Shown here piece after piece: positions 26,837-35,421 of a stretch of DNA of 64,000 bases; the stretch's first letter is position 1, and every line of letters starts with the position of its first letter. Location: NCBI RefSeq assembly GCF_018596335.1, contig NZ_JAHEPS010000002.1:248001-312000 (forward strand), read 5' to 3'. The translations under genes and the position numbers were made by a program. The notes beneath the pieces are model-generated. The model saw nothing but the letters and a program-made list of their open reading frames with translations, did not search any database and was not told the DNA's origin. This stretch comes from Shewanella jiangmenensis (GTDB taxonomy: Bacteria > Pseudomonadota > Gammaproteobacteria > Enterobacterales > Shewanellaceae).

Positions 26837-28657
26837 TCAACTTTCTTTCACCAGTTCACGGGGATCCTTGGGGTAAAACTGCGGCGGCAATTGATCGATG
26901 CGGCCAAAGCGGCGGGTGTTTTTATAGGGCAGTTTCATAAAGCCCGACACGCCGTTGCCATGGATTTTGTCCACATGGTGCAAAATCCGGTCGAGGCTTG
27001 CGCGAAACGCCGCCTGCTTACGCGGGTTCAGCAGCTTAAGGTAGCTGTGGATCTTCAGGTGATCCCCAAGGGCTTCAAAAATAATGCAGCCGGTGTGGTG
27101 GATTTGGTTGAGCCAACCAAGCTCGGTCATGATCTCCGCCGGCAGTTCCAGGTTTTCATCCGGATCTTTGCCGTCTTCAAAGTAAGAGTGCAGCCTAGAT
27201 TTATCCTCCAGCATGGGCACATCGCCCACCTCAAACGGCAATTGCTGATCGGCGCTTGCGATAAAGGTGCCCAGGTCTTGGTTTCGGCTAATGTGCAGAG
27301 TATCGCGGGCATTAAAGAAGCAGGCCTTAAAGGTGCCGAGCCGGTCGATGCCCCGCGCCAGTGTCACCATGTTGTTTACCGCCTGTGCCAGCGCCTGCTT
27401 GAGCGCGGCGTCGTGCAGCGCCAGATTTGAATCGATAAACACCCCGTCTTTTTGCCAGTGGATCGCGAGTCCCCCCACAATCGGATACTGCCCCAGTCTG
27501 CCCACGGCGGCGATAAAGCCTTTTTCGGTATCTCCCATGCCCGCCAAAAAGTTGCGGTAATACTTGTCGAGCTGCACATCGTCCACCCGGGCTATGGGTT
27601 CGTCGGCATTGTGTTCGCGCAGGAACGATTTGCGCGAGCTGTAGGTGACGGTATCGACTTCTTTGCCGCGATTTTGTACCCAAACCGGGATTTCGGCCAT
27701 GGCCTCGGGGCGGGGCAGATGCGGCAGCAGCAGCCGGTGGCTGTGGCGCATGCTGCGAAGGAAATAGTCGCCGCCACGATTGCGGGTGGCCGGGTCGTCG
27801 CTGAGCATGGCTTCAAGGGTGCGGGCAAGCTCCAGCGGCAGCCCGATAGCGGTGGGCGGAATCACCCGCGAGCCAAAGCGGCTTGGCTGCCCCGATGCGA
27901 GTGCATAAAGGGTGGCGGCCACGCCCTGCTCATCAAAGCGGGGGCTTGAAAGGGCGCCGCCGAGCTGCTCTTCGCCGATAAAGTACACATCCCCCATCCG
28001 GGCGTTGGTGTGCTGCTGATCGCTTGAGAGCAGGTTCATCACATGCTCTTCCACCGGATTGCCATGCTCGTCGCGCTGGGCAAACACCGCTGAGCCCCAG
28101 TCAATCAGCGACAGATGGCCGGTTTTCTCATCAAACACTAAATTGGATGGCTTGATGTCGCCATGCACCAGTGGCCTGCCGGTGCGAAGGTACACCAGCA
28201 GATCGGCAAGCTGGCGGGCGATGCTCATGATCATCGGCACCGGCAGGGCGCCGCGTTTGCGGCACAGCTGCTCAAGCTCTTCACCGGGGGCGCGAGCCAT
28301 CACCAAAATCCCCTGTTTGCCGACCCGCTCGAATTTAATCAGTGGGGGCACATTGGGGTGGCGGCAGTGCGACAGCATAAAGGCTTCTTCTTCAAGGCGG
28401 TCCTGGATGTGCTGTGGCAAGGTGATACGGGAAAACTTGAACACATGGGCATCGCCATCTTCATTGACGCCGGCAAACACAAATCCGTAAGCGCCCTTGC
28501 CGATAAACTCGATATCGCGGTAGCCGAGCTTCGACAGCTGCTGCTTACACAAACGCACCCAGGCCTTATGTTTACGGGCATCGTTGGCCTTGAGCAGGTA
28601 GATGGACTGTTCTTCGGAAATGTAAAACTGCTGCAGTTGCGGCGTATGGGCTGACAA
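26837..28657 (-). CDS. Eukaryotic-like Ser/Thr protein kinase with unknown C-terminal half
   Basis: A 606-residue cytosolic protein. Residues 45-310 form a protein kinase domain: Gly-rich loop GKGAYGFV (53-60), probable ATP-anchoring Lys74 (HVFKFSR), catalytic HGDIKPSN (165-172) and metal-binding DWG (186-188, where DFG is usual). All catalytic residues are present. Residues 310-606 match nothing I recognise, lack membrane segments, and contain ordered-looking stretches (FIAAVGRLGQYPIVGGLAIHW, then NNMVTLARGIDRLGTFKACFF). No phosphatase or FHA protein is adjacent. The start is TTG behind GGGGA. Targets unknown. Confidence 0.85.
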   Translation of the reverse strand: MSAHTPQLQQFYISEEQSIYLLKANDARKHKAWVRLCKQQLSKLGYRDIEFIGKGAYGFVFAGVNEDGDAHVFKFSRITLPQHIQDRLEEEAFMLSHCRHPNVPPLIKFERVGKQGILVMARAPGEELEQLCRKRGALPVPMIMSIARQLADLLVYLRTGRPLVHGDIKPSNLVFDEKTGHLSLIDWGSAVFAQRDEHGNPVEEHVMNLLSSDQQHTNARMGDVYFIGEEQLGGALSSPRFDEQGVAATLYALASGQPSRFGSRVIPPTAIGLPLELARTLEAMLSDDPATRNRGGDYFLRSMRHSHRLLLPHLPRPEAMAEIPVWVQNRGKEVDTVTYSSRKSFLREHNADEPIARVDDVQLDKYYRNFLAGMGDTEKGFIAAVGRLGQYPIVGGLAIHWQKDGVFIDSNLALHDAALKQALAQAVNNMVTLARGIDRLGTFKACFFNARDTLHISRNQDLGTFIASADQQLPFEVGDVPMLEDKSRLHSYFEDGKDPDENLELPAEIMTELGWLNQIHHTGCIIFEALGDHLKIHSYLKLLNPRKQAAFRASLDRILHHVDKIHGNGVSGFMKLPYKNTRRFGRIDQLPPQFYPKDPRELVKES

Positions 28658-28759
28658 ACGCTATCCCCGGTGCTGATGACTAACCCCCATTTAAGCCATA
28701 TCAGCCCTTGTCAGGCAAGGAATTTACCCCGTGCCTACCCAAGTTTTTTGGTTGGGTTT

Positions 28760-28773
28760 TTGATGCACATCAA
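28760..28773. promoter_or_regulatory. FNR/EtrA box
   Basis: TTGATGCACATCAA, a perfect match to the FNR consensus TTGAT-N4-ATCAA. It lies between the divergent kinase and Cys-rich genes. For the rightward gene a TAAGGT -10-like hexamer sits at 28796-28801, which would place the box near -41.5, a class II activation position. Confidence 0.75.
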
Positions 28774-28860
28774 GCTGTGGTCATCCGGCAAAAGCTAAGG
28801 TGTTTTTATCGGACAATACTTGGTTTGAAAGGCTGGTTAAGGCCTGACAAGGAGGGCGAA

Positions 28861-29205
28861 ATGACTGCCCAGAACAGAGAAAAACTGATTGAGTTATTTG
28901 AATTTGCGCGCAAACGCATTATTCAGTCGATGGAACTGCGCCACTGCCCGCACGCGGGTTTTTACAACAGCGTCGATGAGCGCTGCCTGTATTGCCATCA
29001 GGGGATGGAGTGCATCTGGATGAATCACAACGACGAGCTGGTGGCGCTGGAGCAAAAGTCCGACGAAGACTTAAAGCAGCAGCTGCTGATAGCGGTGGAT
29101 TTTGTTGATTCCAATCTGTCGCCGTATCACCTCACCAGACGCAAGTGCCAGTGCGAAAACTGCCAGTGGCTGAAGCAGGTCAACGAAGTGCTTGGAAATT
29201 CCTGA
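28861..29205 (+). CDS. Small Cys-rich protein, probable metal binder
   Basis: A 114-residue soluble protein of unknown function. It has two Cys clusters: CPHAGFYNSVDERCLYC with a nearby EC, and CQCENC near the end. The spacing suggests zinc or iron-sulphur binding. No domain is named. ATG 28861 follows a strong AAGGAGG. A perfect FNR box lies about 90 bases upstream, so oxygen-dependent control is likely. Similar proteins may be widespread in Shewanella, but I cannot check. Confidence 0.75.
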   Translation: MTAQNREKLIELFEFARKRIIQSMELRHCPHAGFYNSVDERCLYCHQGMECIWMNHNDELVALEQKSDEDLKQQLLIAVDFVDSNLSPYHLTRRKCQCENCQWLKQVNEVLGNS

Positions 29206-29223
29206 GCATCTGGGTTGATGCTA

Positions 29224-29287
29224 TTGGCTTGGATTGCCGCTGCAATTGATTGTCGCTGCTATTGATTGTCGCTGATAGGGATTACCG
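29224..29287. repeat. Degenerate 16-bp tandem repeat, four units
   Basis: Units start at 29224, 29240, 29256 and 29272. The middle two are ctgcaattgattgtcg and ctgctattgattgtcg; the outer two have drifted. Confidence 0.75.
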
Positions 29288-29323
29288 CTAGAGTAGGGCG
29301 AATTTTCTTCTCTGGGGGCAGGT

Positions 29324-29980
29324 ATGGAACCGGGTTTCTGGCACGATAAGTGGCAATCACAGCAGATTGGATTTCATCAGGCGGATATCAATCCGTTTCT
29401 GGTAAGGCACTGGGACGCACTTGGGCTTGCGCCTGATGCACGGGTGTTTGTGCCGCTGTGCGGTAAGTCCCGCGATATGGAGTTTATTGCGGCCAAGGGC
29501 CACGGCGTGCTGGGCTCTGAGTTGTCTGCGCTGGCGGTGGAGCAATTTTTTGACGAAGCCGGCGTTACGCCGAAGGTCTCCACTCAGGGCGAGCATCGCC
29601 ATTATGCCGCCGAAGGCATCGAACTGGTGCAGGGCGATTTTTTCACTATCGACCCTGAGCTTGTTGGCAGCTGCAAAGGCTTTTACGACCGGGCGGCGCT
29701 GATTGCCTGGCCTGCTGAAATGCGCATCGACTACGCCAATAAACTCGCCGCGCTTATCCCAAGCGGCAGCAGGGGGCTGCTGGTGACCCTCGATTATCCT
29801 CAGGAAGCCTTAAGCGGCCCGCCCTTTGCGGTGTCGGCAGATTGGGTGCAGACCCACCTTGGCCGCCATTTTGAGGTAACGGCGCTCGAGTCTTTGGATG
29901 TGCTTGCTGATAACCCGCGCTTTGTGAAAAAGGCCGTGCCCTGGCTCACTGAAGCGGCATTTTTGCTGGTACGCAAATAA
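29324..29980 (+). CDS. tpm: Thiopurine S-methyltransferase
   Basis: A 218-residue SAM-dependent methyltransferase of the bacterial TPMT family. It methylates thiopurines and, in some bacteria, selenium and tellurium compounds. Family marks: FWHDKWQSQQIGFHQ, RVFVPLCGKSRDM (SAM-binding), LGSELSALAVEQFF, and YDRAALIAWPAEMR. Length matches Pseudomonas Tpm. ATG 29324 follows GGGGGCAGGT. Monocistronic. Confidence 0.95.
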   Translation: MEPGFWHDKWQSQQIGFHQADINPFLVRHWDALGLAPDARVFVPLCGKSRDMEFIAAKGHGVLGSELSALAVEQFFDEAGVTPKVSTQGEHRHYAAEGIELVQGDFFTIDPELVGSCKGFYDRAALIAWPAEMRIDYANKLAALIPSGSRGLLVTLDYPQEALSGPPFAVSADWVQTHLGRHFEVTALESLDVLADNPRFVKKAVPWLTEAAFLLVRK

Positions 29981-30011
29981 TCACCTATTTAAATTCAGCC
30001 GCTTATCAGGC

Positions 30012-30115
30012 ATTCAAGCTGCTAGCAGTAATTCAAGCTAACGGTGATTCAAGCTAGTGCTGACTAAAACTATCAGCGATTCAATTGCAGCGTTTCAATT
30101 TATCTGGGATTCAGA
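30012..30115. repeat. Degenerate 16-bp tandem repeat after tpm
   Basis: attcaagct heads units at 30012, 30031 and 30047, followed by drifted copies at 30063, 30079, 30093 and 30109. The period is 16, with indels to 14 and 19. Confidence 0.75.
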
Positions 30116-30120
30116 CAGTA

Positions 30121-30149
30121 AAAAGGCGACCATGAGGTCGCCTTTTTTT
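30121..30149. terminator. Bidirectional terminator between tpm and porin
   Basis: Stem GGCGACC/GGTCGCC with loop ATGA, preceded by A-run and followed by seven T. Confidence 0.92.
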
Positions 30150-30169
30150 ACTGCACGTTTCAGGGTAGA

Positions 30170-31216
30170 TTAGAAGTCGTAACGGATACCTACGGTGAAT
30201 ACGTTATCGTCTTCCAGATCAACCTTGTTACCGGCGATTACGTGGTCGCCTTCATACATGGCGTAGTGACCGAACAGCAGAGTTGACTTGGAGATGCGGT
30301 AGTCAGCACCCAGGATCAGGTTCTGTACGTTGATATCGTCGCCGCGAACGGCTGCGATGTTTTTGTAGTAGATACCAGTGCCTGAGTCATCAACGATGTA
30401 CTCGGCCTTCAGGTTTACACCGTTAAGGTTGTAAGCCACGTTCACCAGATAGGTGTTACCGTCAACCAGGTTACCCTCGGTGCTTTCGGTTTTCTGATAC
30501 AGACCACCTACTTTGAACTCGCCGAACTTGAACTGAGCCACGGCGCGGTAGGCGTCGAGGTAGCCCAGCTTCTTGTCTTTGTCGGCGGCTACATAGCTAC
30601 CGGCAACATAGTAGTTGTGCTTCTTCAGGCCTTTGTCACCGGCAGTTACGCTCAGGCCGTACTGGCTTTCGTCACCGCCCTGATTGTCTTCCATCAGGTA
30701 GTGAGCGTTGAAGGTCAACACATCGGCGATTTCTGGAGAGTGGTACCACAGACCATCGGCGCTACGGGTTTGGGCAGCCAGCATGCGGTCGATGTCGGCG
30801 TTGGTGTTGCCGAACAGGTCAATACCGCCTTCGGCTTGCTTGAATACTGTGTCGTTACGACCTACCAGGAAGGTACCGGCGTTGGTCTTGATACCCAGGT
30901 AAGAGTTACGTGGCTTGAAGGTGTCACCGCTGTTAGAGGTGTTTTCGACCTGGAATTCCAGTTGATAAACCACGTCGAAACCGGCGGCGATGTTTTCACT
31001 GCCTTTTACGCCCACGTTGGAGAAGTTGTTTTCGAAATAGGTGCCGCTTTCGCCGACGGTCGCACCGCTGGTGCCGCCCTGAACGGTTGAGCTTGCGTCA
31101 GTGTTGGTTACTGCCAGATCGATGCGGCCATAAAACTGTGGACCTTCGGCCAGCGCGCCAAAAGATGCCAGAGCCACCACCGATGCAACAGATGCAGAGA
31201 TAAGGGTCTTCTTCAT
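30170..31216 (-). CDS. Gram-negative trimeric porin
   Basis: A 348-residue outer-membrane porin (general porin family). The signal peptide ends ALAEGP, and the mature protein begins QFYGRIDLAV as in OmpC/OmpF-like porins. Alternating amphipathic strands follow, with the PxNSYLGIKT-like NSYLGIKTNAG segment. It ends GIRYDF with the C-terminal Phe needed for assembly. It should allow passive diffusion of small solutes. ATG 31216 has GGGAG; upstream codons belong to the leader. Confidence 0.93.
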   Translation of the reverse strand: MKKTLISASVASVVALASFGALAEGPQFYGRIDLAVTNTDASSTVQGGTSGATVGESGTYFENNFSNVGVKGSENIAAGFDVVYQLEFQVENTSNSGDTFKPRNSYLGIKTNAGTFLVGRNDTVFKQAEGGIDLFGNTNADIDRMLAAQTRSADGLWYHSPEIADVLTFNAHYLMEDNQGGDESQYGLSVTAGDKGLKKHNYYVAGSYVAADKDKKLGYLDAYRAVAQFKFGEFKVGGLYQKTESTEGNLVDGNTYLVNVAYNLNGVNLKAEYIVDDSGTGIYYKNIAAVRGDDINVQNLILGADYRISKSTLLFGHYAMYEGDHVIAGNKVDLEDDNVFTVGIRYDF

Positions 31217-31752
31217 GTTTACATGCTCCCTAGAACCGAGGTTCTGTTCCATTATTATATAATTAAATGTTTTTCCTCTATTTTTGCTACAGATTCGCTT
31301 CCTGTAACAAAACTCCGGACAATTCTTGCAGGTTTGCCGGGGAAAGGTTGTGGTGCGGATCAAAGTTTTGCGTCCCGTATGAAGTCTTTACGACATTAAT
31401 GTGACAGGTTTGACCGGCCTCCCGCCTTCTCGCCTTTACCGCCCAAGAGCAGGCTCAGTGCGGCTAACGTTAAGATATTGCTCGAAATCTCAGTGATAAC
31501 TTTAGCAGCCCATCATATAGCTGCAATAAAACTGACAAATTTAGGTCATAAAAGCCGCGCCGAATCACAGATTTCACGAAAAATCAGTAACAAGACTGTC
31601 ATCTAAGCCCGGCTATTAACTGCGTGCGCGCCTTATTCGTCCGTACCTTTTGCTGTGCGGTTAAAGTGGCTGCCCGCGCCCGATTGGTCTTGGCTTTCGA
31701 TAGCGGCGGGATTAGGCTAAAATGCGGCGTTTTCACGACCCGGGAGCCATAA
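31217..31752. other. Divergent spacer between porin and tcdA
   Basis: About 535 bases with no gene. It contains the porin promoter and palindrome near its left end. The remainder is of mixed composition; nothing else could be supported. Confidence 0.6.
31232..31259 (-). promoter_or_regulatory. Porin promoter -10 and leader palindrome
   Basis: On the minus strand a TATAAT hexamer occupies 31254-31259; the -35 is poor. Just downstream is a perfect palindrome AGAACC-GA-GGTTCT (31232-31245), between the predicted start of transcription and the ribosome-binding site. It could be an operator or an mRNA hairpin near the start codon. Confidence 0.5.
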
Positions 31753-32649
31753 GTGCAGCAACCAGAGCAGCAAGCAGCGCAGCCATCAGAGCAGACCGCT
31801 ATAGAGCAGACCGCTATAGAGCAGACCGCTTCAGAGCAAAAAGCCGCGCCGCAACTTTCAGACGCTTATCTCAATCGCTTTGGTGGCATAGGCCGGCTAT
31901 ACGGCCAGCAGGCGCTGCTGCGTTTTTCGCAGGCCCATGTGCTGGTGGTGGGAATTGGCGGTGTTGGCACCTGGGTGGCCGAGTCGCTGGCACGCAGTGG
32001 TATTGGCCAGATTAGCCTGATGGATTTGGACGATATTTGCGTGACCAACAGTAATCGTCAGCTCCACGCCTTAAGCTCCACTATAGGTCAGTCCAAGGTG
32101 GCGGTGATGGCCGGGCGGATCCGCGACATCAACCCCGAGTGCCTGGTCAATGAGCTCGAAGACTTCCTCACCCCCGATAACCTTGCTGAGTATTTGGGGA
32201 AAGATTGCGGCATTGATTACGTGGTGGACTGCATCGATGCGGTTAAACCCAAGGCGGCGCTGATTGCCTGGTGCAAACGCAATAAAATCCGCATTGTGAC
32301 CGTGGGTGGCGCCGGCGGGCAGATGGACCCGGCCAAAATTCAGGTCACGGATTTGTCCCGCACAGTGCAGGACCCTCTGCTTGCCAAGGTGCGTAATATC
32401 CTGCGCCGTGAGTACAATTTCTCCCGTAACCTTGAGCGAAAGTTTGCCATTGATGCGGTGTTTTCCACCGAGGCATTGACCTACCCCGGCGCCGATGGCG
32501 AAGTATGCGCGACCAAACCCAGCGAGGGTGGCAGTATGCGCATGGATTGTTCGAGCGGATTTGGCGCCGTGACCGTGGTCACCGGCACCTTTGGCTTTAT
32601 GGCGGTGAGCCGGGTGCTGGCCAAGCTGCGCCAACTGGCTCAAATGTGA
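31753..32649 (+). CDS. tcdA: tRNA threonylcarbamoyladenosine dehydratase TcdA
   Basis: A 298-residue E1-like ATP-dependent enzyme that cyclises t6A to ct6A in tRNA (also called CsdL/YgdL). Features: RFGGIGRLYG, nucleotide-binding VVGIGGVGTWVAESLARSGIG, DLDDICVTNSNRQ, and GGAGGQMDPAKIQ. The N-terminus has about 35 extra residues, including three 15-bp in-frame repeats encoding EQTAI. The start is GTG behind GGAG. Its 3' end overlaps the convergent histidine kinase gene by 10 bases. Confidence 0.94.
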   Translation: MQQPEQQAAQPSEQTAIEQTAIEQTASEQKAAPQLSDAYLNRFGGIGRLYGQQALLRFSQAHVLVVGIGGVGTWVAESLARSGIGQISLMDLDDICVTNSNRQLHALSSTIGQSKVAVMAGRIRDINPECLVNELEDFLTPDNLAEYLGKDCGIDYVVDCIDAVKPKAALIAWCKRNKIRIVTVGGAGGQMDPAKIQVTDLSRTVQDPLLAKVRNILRREYNFSRNLERKFAIDAVFSTEALTYPGADGEVCATKPSEGGSMRMDCSSGFGAVTVVTGTFGFMAVSRVLAKLRQLAQM

Positions 32650-34280
32650 TATTGAGCATGGCTTGGTTTGCTGTAGAGGATTTCATCGTCCGCTACGCTG
32701 GTGGGAATACAAACCACAAAACAGGCCCCGCCAAGTGCCGATTTACCCTCATAGCGGACGCTGCCTTTCAGCAGCGTTGCCGCATTGAAGGCGGCTGACA
32801 ATCCAAGCCCTGTGCCCCCTTTGGCGCGACTGGTGGTAAAAAACGGCTCAAACATGTGCTCGGCCACATCGTCGCTTATCCCTTTGCCATCATCCTCAAG
32901 CCGCACCGTCAGCACCTGTTCGTCCAGATGCACTTCAATGCGAAAATGATTGTCCCGCTCCGGGGCAAAGGCGTGGGCATAAATATTGGAAATCAGATTG
33001 CCCAATATTTGATTGAGCAGATTGAAGTTGCTTTCGATACACAGGCGTTCGTCCACTATCAGCTCCATCTGTGCCGACATAGGCGCATAGATTATCTGGG
33101 TTGCGTCATAGATATCCCGGCACATCTGGCCAATCAGTATGGGTTCGTGGGCATCGTGGCTTTGCTCGGCGGCGATGGTTTTAAACTTCTGGATAAGATT
33201 ACTGGCGCGGTTGATGTTGCTGATGATGAGCTCGCAGCTTTGCTGGTACTCCTCAAGGATGCCGTTGATTTCATCCAAAGTGGCATCTTCGCTGTGGATT
33301 AGCTTGATAAGCTCATTGACGTGGGCAAGCTGGGCACTGGCCGCCGTGAGGCAAATGCCAATGGGGGTGTTGATTTCGTGGGCCACACCGGACACAAGCC
33401 CACCCAGCGCCGCCATTTTTTCCTGTTCGACCAGGGCCTCCTGGGCCCGTTTCAGAATAATCAGCGACTGCTCAAGCTCCATAGTCCGCTCTTTCACCTG
33501 CTTGGCAAGTTCGTCCTTGTAGGAGCGTTCAAGCTCCAGCAGCCGTTCGCGGTCTTCGAGGGCGTGCTGCAAATCGGCTTTGGATTTTTTCAGCGCGCCA
33601 AAGGAGCGGTGCAGCTGCTCCTGCATTTCATTGATGGCAATCGCCACCTGATCAAACTCGTTTTGGGAGCCGCGCTTTTGAAAATGTAGCGGCACATAGT
33701 CTTTATCGACATCAATATGTTGGCAGTACGACGCCAGGGTATTGAGATGGCGGGTGATATTTATCCACACCAGAATGAGGATCATCCCCGCAACCAGAAA
33801 GGTCTTGATGGCGTTTGACAGCAAAATCAATATCGCCTTGTCGTACAGCCTGTCGTACACCTCGTTAAGATCAGCCTGTATGGTCAGCTTACCCACCGAA
33901 ATATTCTCAGTGCCTGAGTTGTAGGTCAGGGAAAACACTTTTTCGATGGTGTTTTTCTCAACCGGCTTACCACGGCTCCAGTGCTGGCCGCTGTCATCAT
34001 CGATGGATATATAGGTGATGTCGGGCAGCTGAATAAGCCCTTCAAGCTGGGTATTGATAAGCCGCTCATCTATCACCCAGATGCTGGCCGCGAGCACATC
34101 CAGGCTGACTTTTTCGATATTGGAAAAGGCCCGGTCGATACGATGCAGATCGCCGTTATAGTCGTTGAAAAGTTGATAGCAGGTGGTGATCAGCGTAATG
34201 AGCGAGCTGAACAGCACGATGGAGAGCATCAATTTGCGGCCGATTTTGCTGCTTACCGCCTGGCGCGAAAAACCCAGCAT
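32640..34280 (-). CDS. Orphan sensor histidine kinase
   Basis: A 546-residue inner-membrane kinase. TM1 about 16-36, a periplasmic sensor of about 110 residues, TM2 about 150-172, then a HAMP-like linker, a long coiled coil (215-290) and the kinase core. The phospho-acceptor is His301 in SGVAHEINTPIG. The ATPase has the N box (GNLISNIYAHA), DDGKGI and GGTGLGLS. The HEINTP form belongs to the group that includes kinases partnered with non-adjacent regulators. No response regulator is nearby. ATG 34280 starts MLGFSR. The signal is unknown. Confidence 0.9.
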   Translation of the reverse strand: MLGFSRQAVSSKIGRKLMLSIVLFSSLITLITTCYQLFNDYNGDLHRIDRAFSNIEKVSLDVLAASIWVIDERLINTQLEGLIQLPDITYISIDDDSGQHWSRGKPVEKNTIEKVFSLTYNSGTENISVGKLTIQADLNEVYDRLYDKAILILLSNAIKTFLVAGMILILVWINITRHLNTLASYCQHIDVDKDYVPLHFQKRGSQNEFDQVAIAINEMQEQLHRSFGALKKSKADLQHALEDRERLLELERSYKDELAKQVKERTMELEQSLIILKRAQEALVEQEKMAALGGLVSGVAHEINTPIGICLTAASAQLAHVNELIKLIHSEDATLDEINGILEEYQQSCELIISNINRASNLIQKFKTIAAEQSHDAHEPILIGQMCRDIYDATQIIYAPMSAQMELIVDERLCIESNFNLLNQILGNLISNIYAHAFAPERDNHFRIEVHLDEQVLTVRLEDDGKGISDDVAEHMFEPFFTTSRAKGGTGLGLSAAFNAATLLKGSVRYEGKSALGGACFVVCIPTSVADDEILYSKPSHAQYHI

Positions 34281-34449
34281 TGGTTTGTGTCTGTCCTGAG
34301 CGATTGCGGAATATGTATAAGCATAGTGTGCGCTGCAAAAAATCACCTGTTTTCTGTGGCATGGGTGTAATTTTGTCGGCAGTGGCAGGCTGGCATTTTA
34401 TTTGCTTGATAGCGGCGTAAGTTCAATTTTTTGACGGACGGGGTCTGCC

Positions 34450-35070
34450 ATGTACAAGCCAAATTGGGGAGCTCTTAAACGTATTTCTGCCCGCGACTGG
34501 GCATTCAAGGTGATGCTGTGGCTGTTTATCGTGACGGCGGCACTCAAGTTTGCGCCGGCAGACTGGCTGGCGTTTTTACGCCTTGATCAGTGGGCGGCAA
34601 ACCATTCGGCGGCGATAGGGTTGGGGCTAATCCTGGCGGTGGCCTTTTTTGTGATGCAGCTGGCTAACTTTCTGCTGGATGAGGCAATTGGGCATCTTGG
34701 TGCCAAGCGTAAGCGCGAGATTATTGAACATAAGGTACAGCTGCTTGACCCAGCCGAGCGTGCGCTGCTTCGGGAGTTTTTTCTGCAGGGCAAAACCATT
34801 CTGACTCTGCCAATGGACGAGCTGGCAGTGAAAAGCCTTGAGAACACCAATATCCTTGAGTGCCTTGGCAACGTAAAACACTACGCCATCCATGGCTCGA
34901 CTGCAGATTACAAAATCAGCATGCTCGCGCGCATCTACCTGAATCGCAACGTGCTGCGCCTGCCAAACGGCGAGCTGAGCCCGGAAGAAATGCAAAACCT
35001 TATCAAGGCAAGGCCCGGCTTTGTCAGCAATGTGCTGTCGCAGCGCAAACCACCGCAGCGCGCGGCCTGA
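34450..35070 (+). CDS. Superinfection exclusion B (SieB)-like membrane protein
   Basis: A 206-residue protein with two N-terminal membrane helices (about 20-36 and 55-75) and a cytosolic part (LDPAERALLREFFLQGKTILTLPMDELAVKSLENTNIL). That pattern resembles the SieB family, first known from lambdoid phages but widespread in bacterial chromosomes. No phage genes surround it. It may have an ordinary cellular role; phage defence is not shown. ATG 34450 follows GGACGGGG. Confidence 0.65.
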   Translation: MYKPNWGALKRISARDWAFKVMLWLFIVTAALKFAPADWLAFLRLDQWAANHSAAIGLGLILAVAFFVMQLANFLLDEAIGHLGAKRKREIIEHKVQLLDPAERALLREFFLQGKTILTLPMDELAVKSLENTNILECLGNVKHYAIHGSTADYKISMLARIYLNRNVLRLPNGELSPEEMQNLIKARPGFVSNVLSQRKPPQRAA

Positions 35071-35096
35071 GCATAACGCCGGCTAAAAATCCAAGA

Positions 35097-35123
35097 CAAA
35101 AAAAGGGGGGCCATTTGGCCCCC
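35097..35123 (-). terminator. Terminator of the DUF3149 gene
   Basis: Stem of GGGGGCC/GGCCCCC with loop ATTT. On the minus strand it is followed by a run of T. It may also receive readthrough from the SieB-like gene. Confidence 0.8.
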
Positions 35124-35170
35124 TAATTCACTCTTGAAACATGCACAGTTAAGAACATTGAAAGCAAAAA

Positions 35171-35299
35171 CTAAGGCTTCGCAGACTTCACATAAAACAT
35201 CCACATCAGATAGGAGATAATCCCCAGCGTGGTGAAGATCACTATCATCGACAATAACCCGATAGGGTTACCAAACATTAAATCCAACCAGAATGCCAC
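35171..35299 (-). CDS. DUF3149 small membrane protein, 42 residues
   Basis: A 42-codon gene reading MAFWLDLMFGNPIGLLSMIV and onward to YVKSAKP, with one transmembrane helix. The FWLDLMFGNPIGLLS start is typical of DUF3149, a family of about 40 residues in Shewanella and related bacteria. The GTG start at 35297-35299 has AAGAGGA eight bases upstream. It has its own terminator, and two FNR-type boxes lie 63-136 bases upstream. Function unknown; a role in a membrane complex under low oxygen is possible. Confidence 0.85.
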   Translation of the reverse strand: MAFWLDLMFGNPIGLLSMIVIFTTLGIISYLMWMFYVKSAKP

Positions 35300-35361
35300 G
35301 ATTGAAATCCTCTTTCCTGTGAAGTCTGAGCTAAAGGTAGCCCGACTCCGCGGGTGATTAA

Positions 35362-35375
35362 CTGATCTTGATCAA
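35362..35375. promoter_or_regulatory. FNR/EtrA-like box, one mismatch
   Basis: CTGATCTTGATCAA matches TTGAT-N4-ATCAA except for the first base. It is 63 bases before the DUF3149 start. Confidence 0.6.
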
Positions 35376-35421
35376 TAAAGCCGTGTGTTGATTACACCCC
35401 TGATAAACAAGTGTTAAAAAT

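Noticed and set aside
31390..31410. CRP-like site (TGTGAcaggttTGACC) upstream of the porin
   Set aside because: The right half-site matches poorly to TCACA.
34450..35070. Evidence of a prophage around the SieB-like gene
   Set aside because: No integrase, structural or lysis genes are present and composition is like the neighbours.
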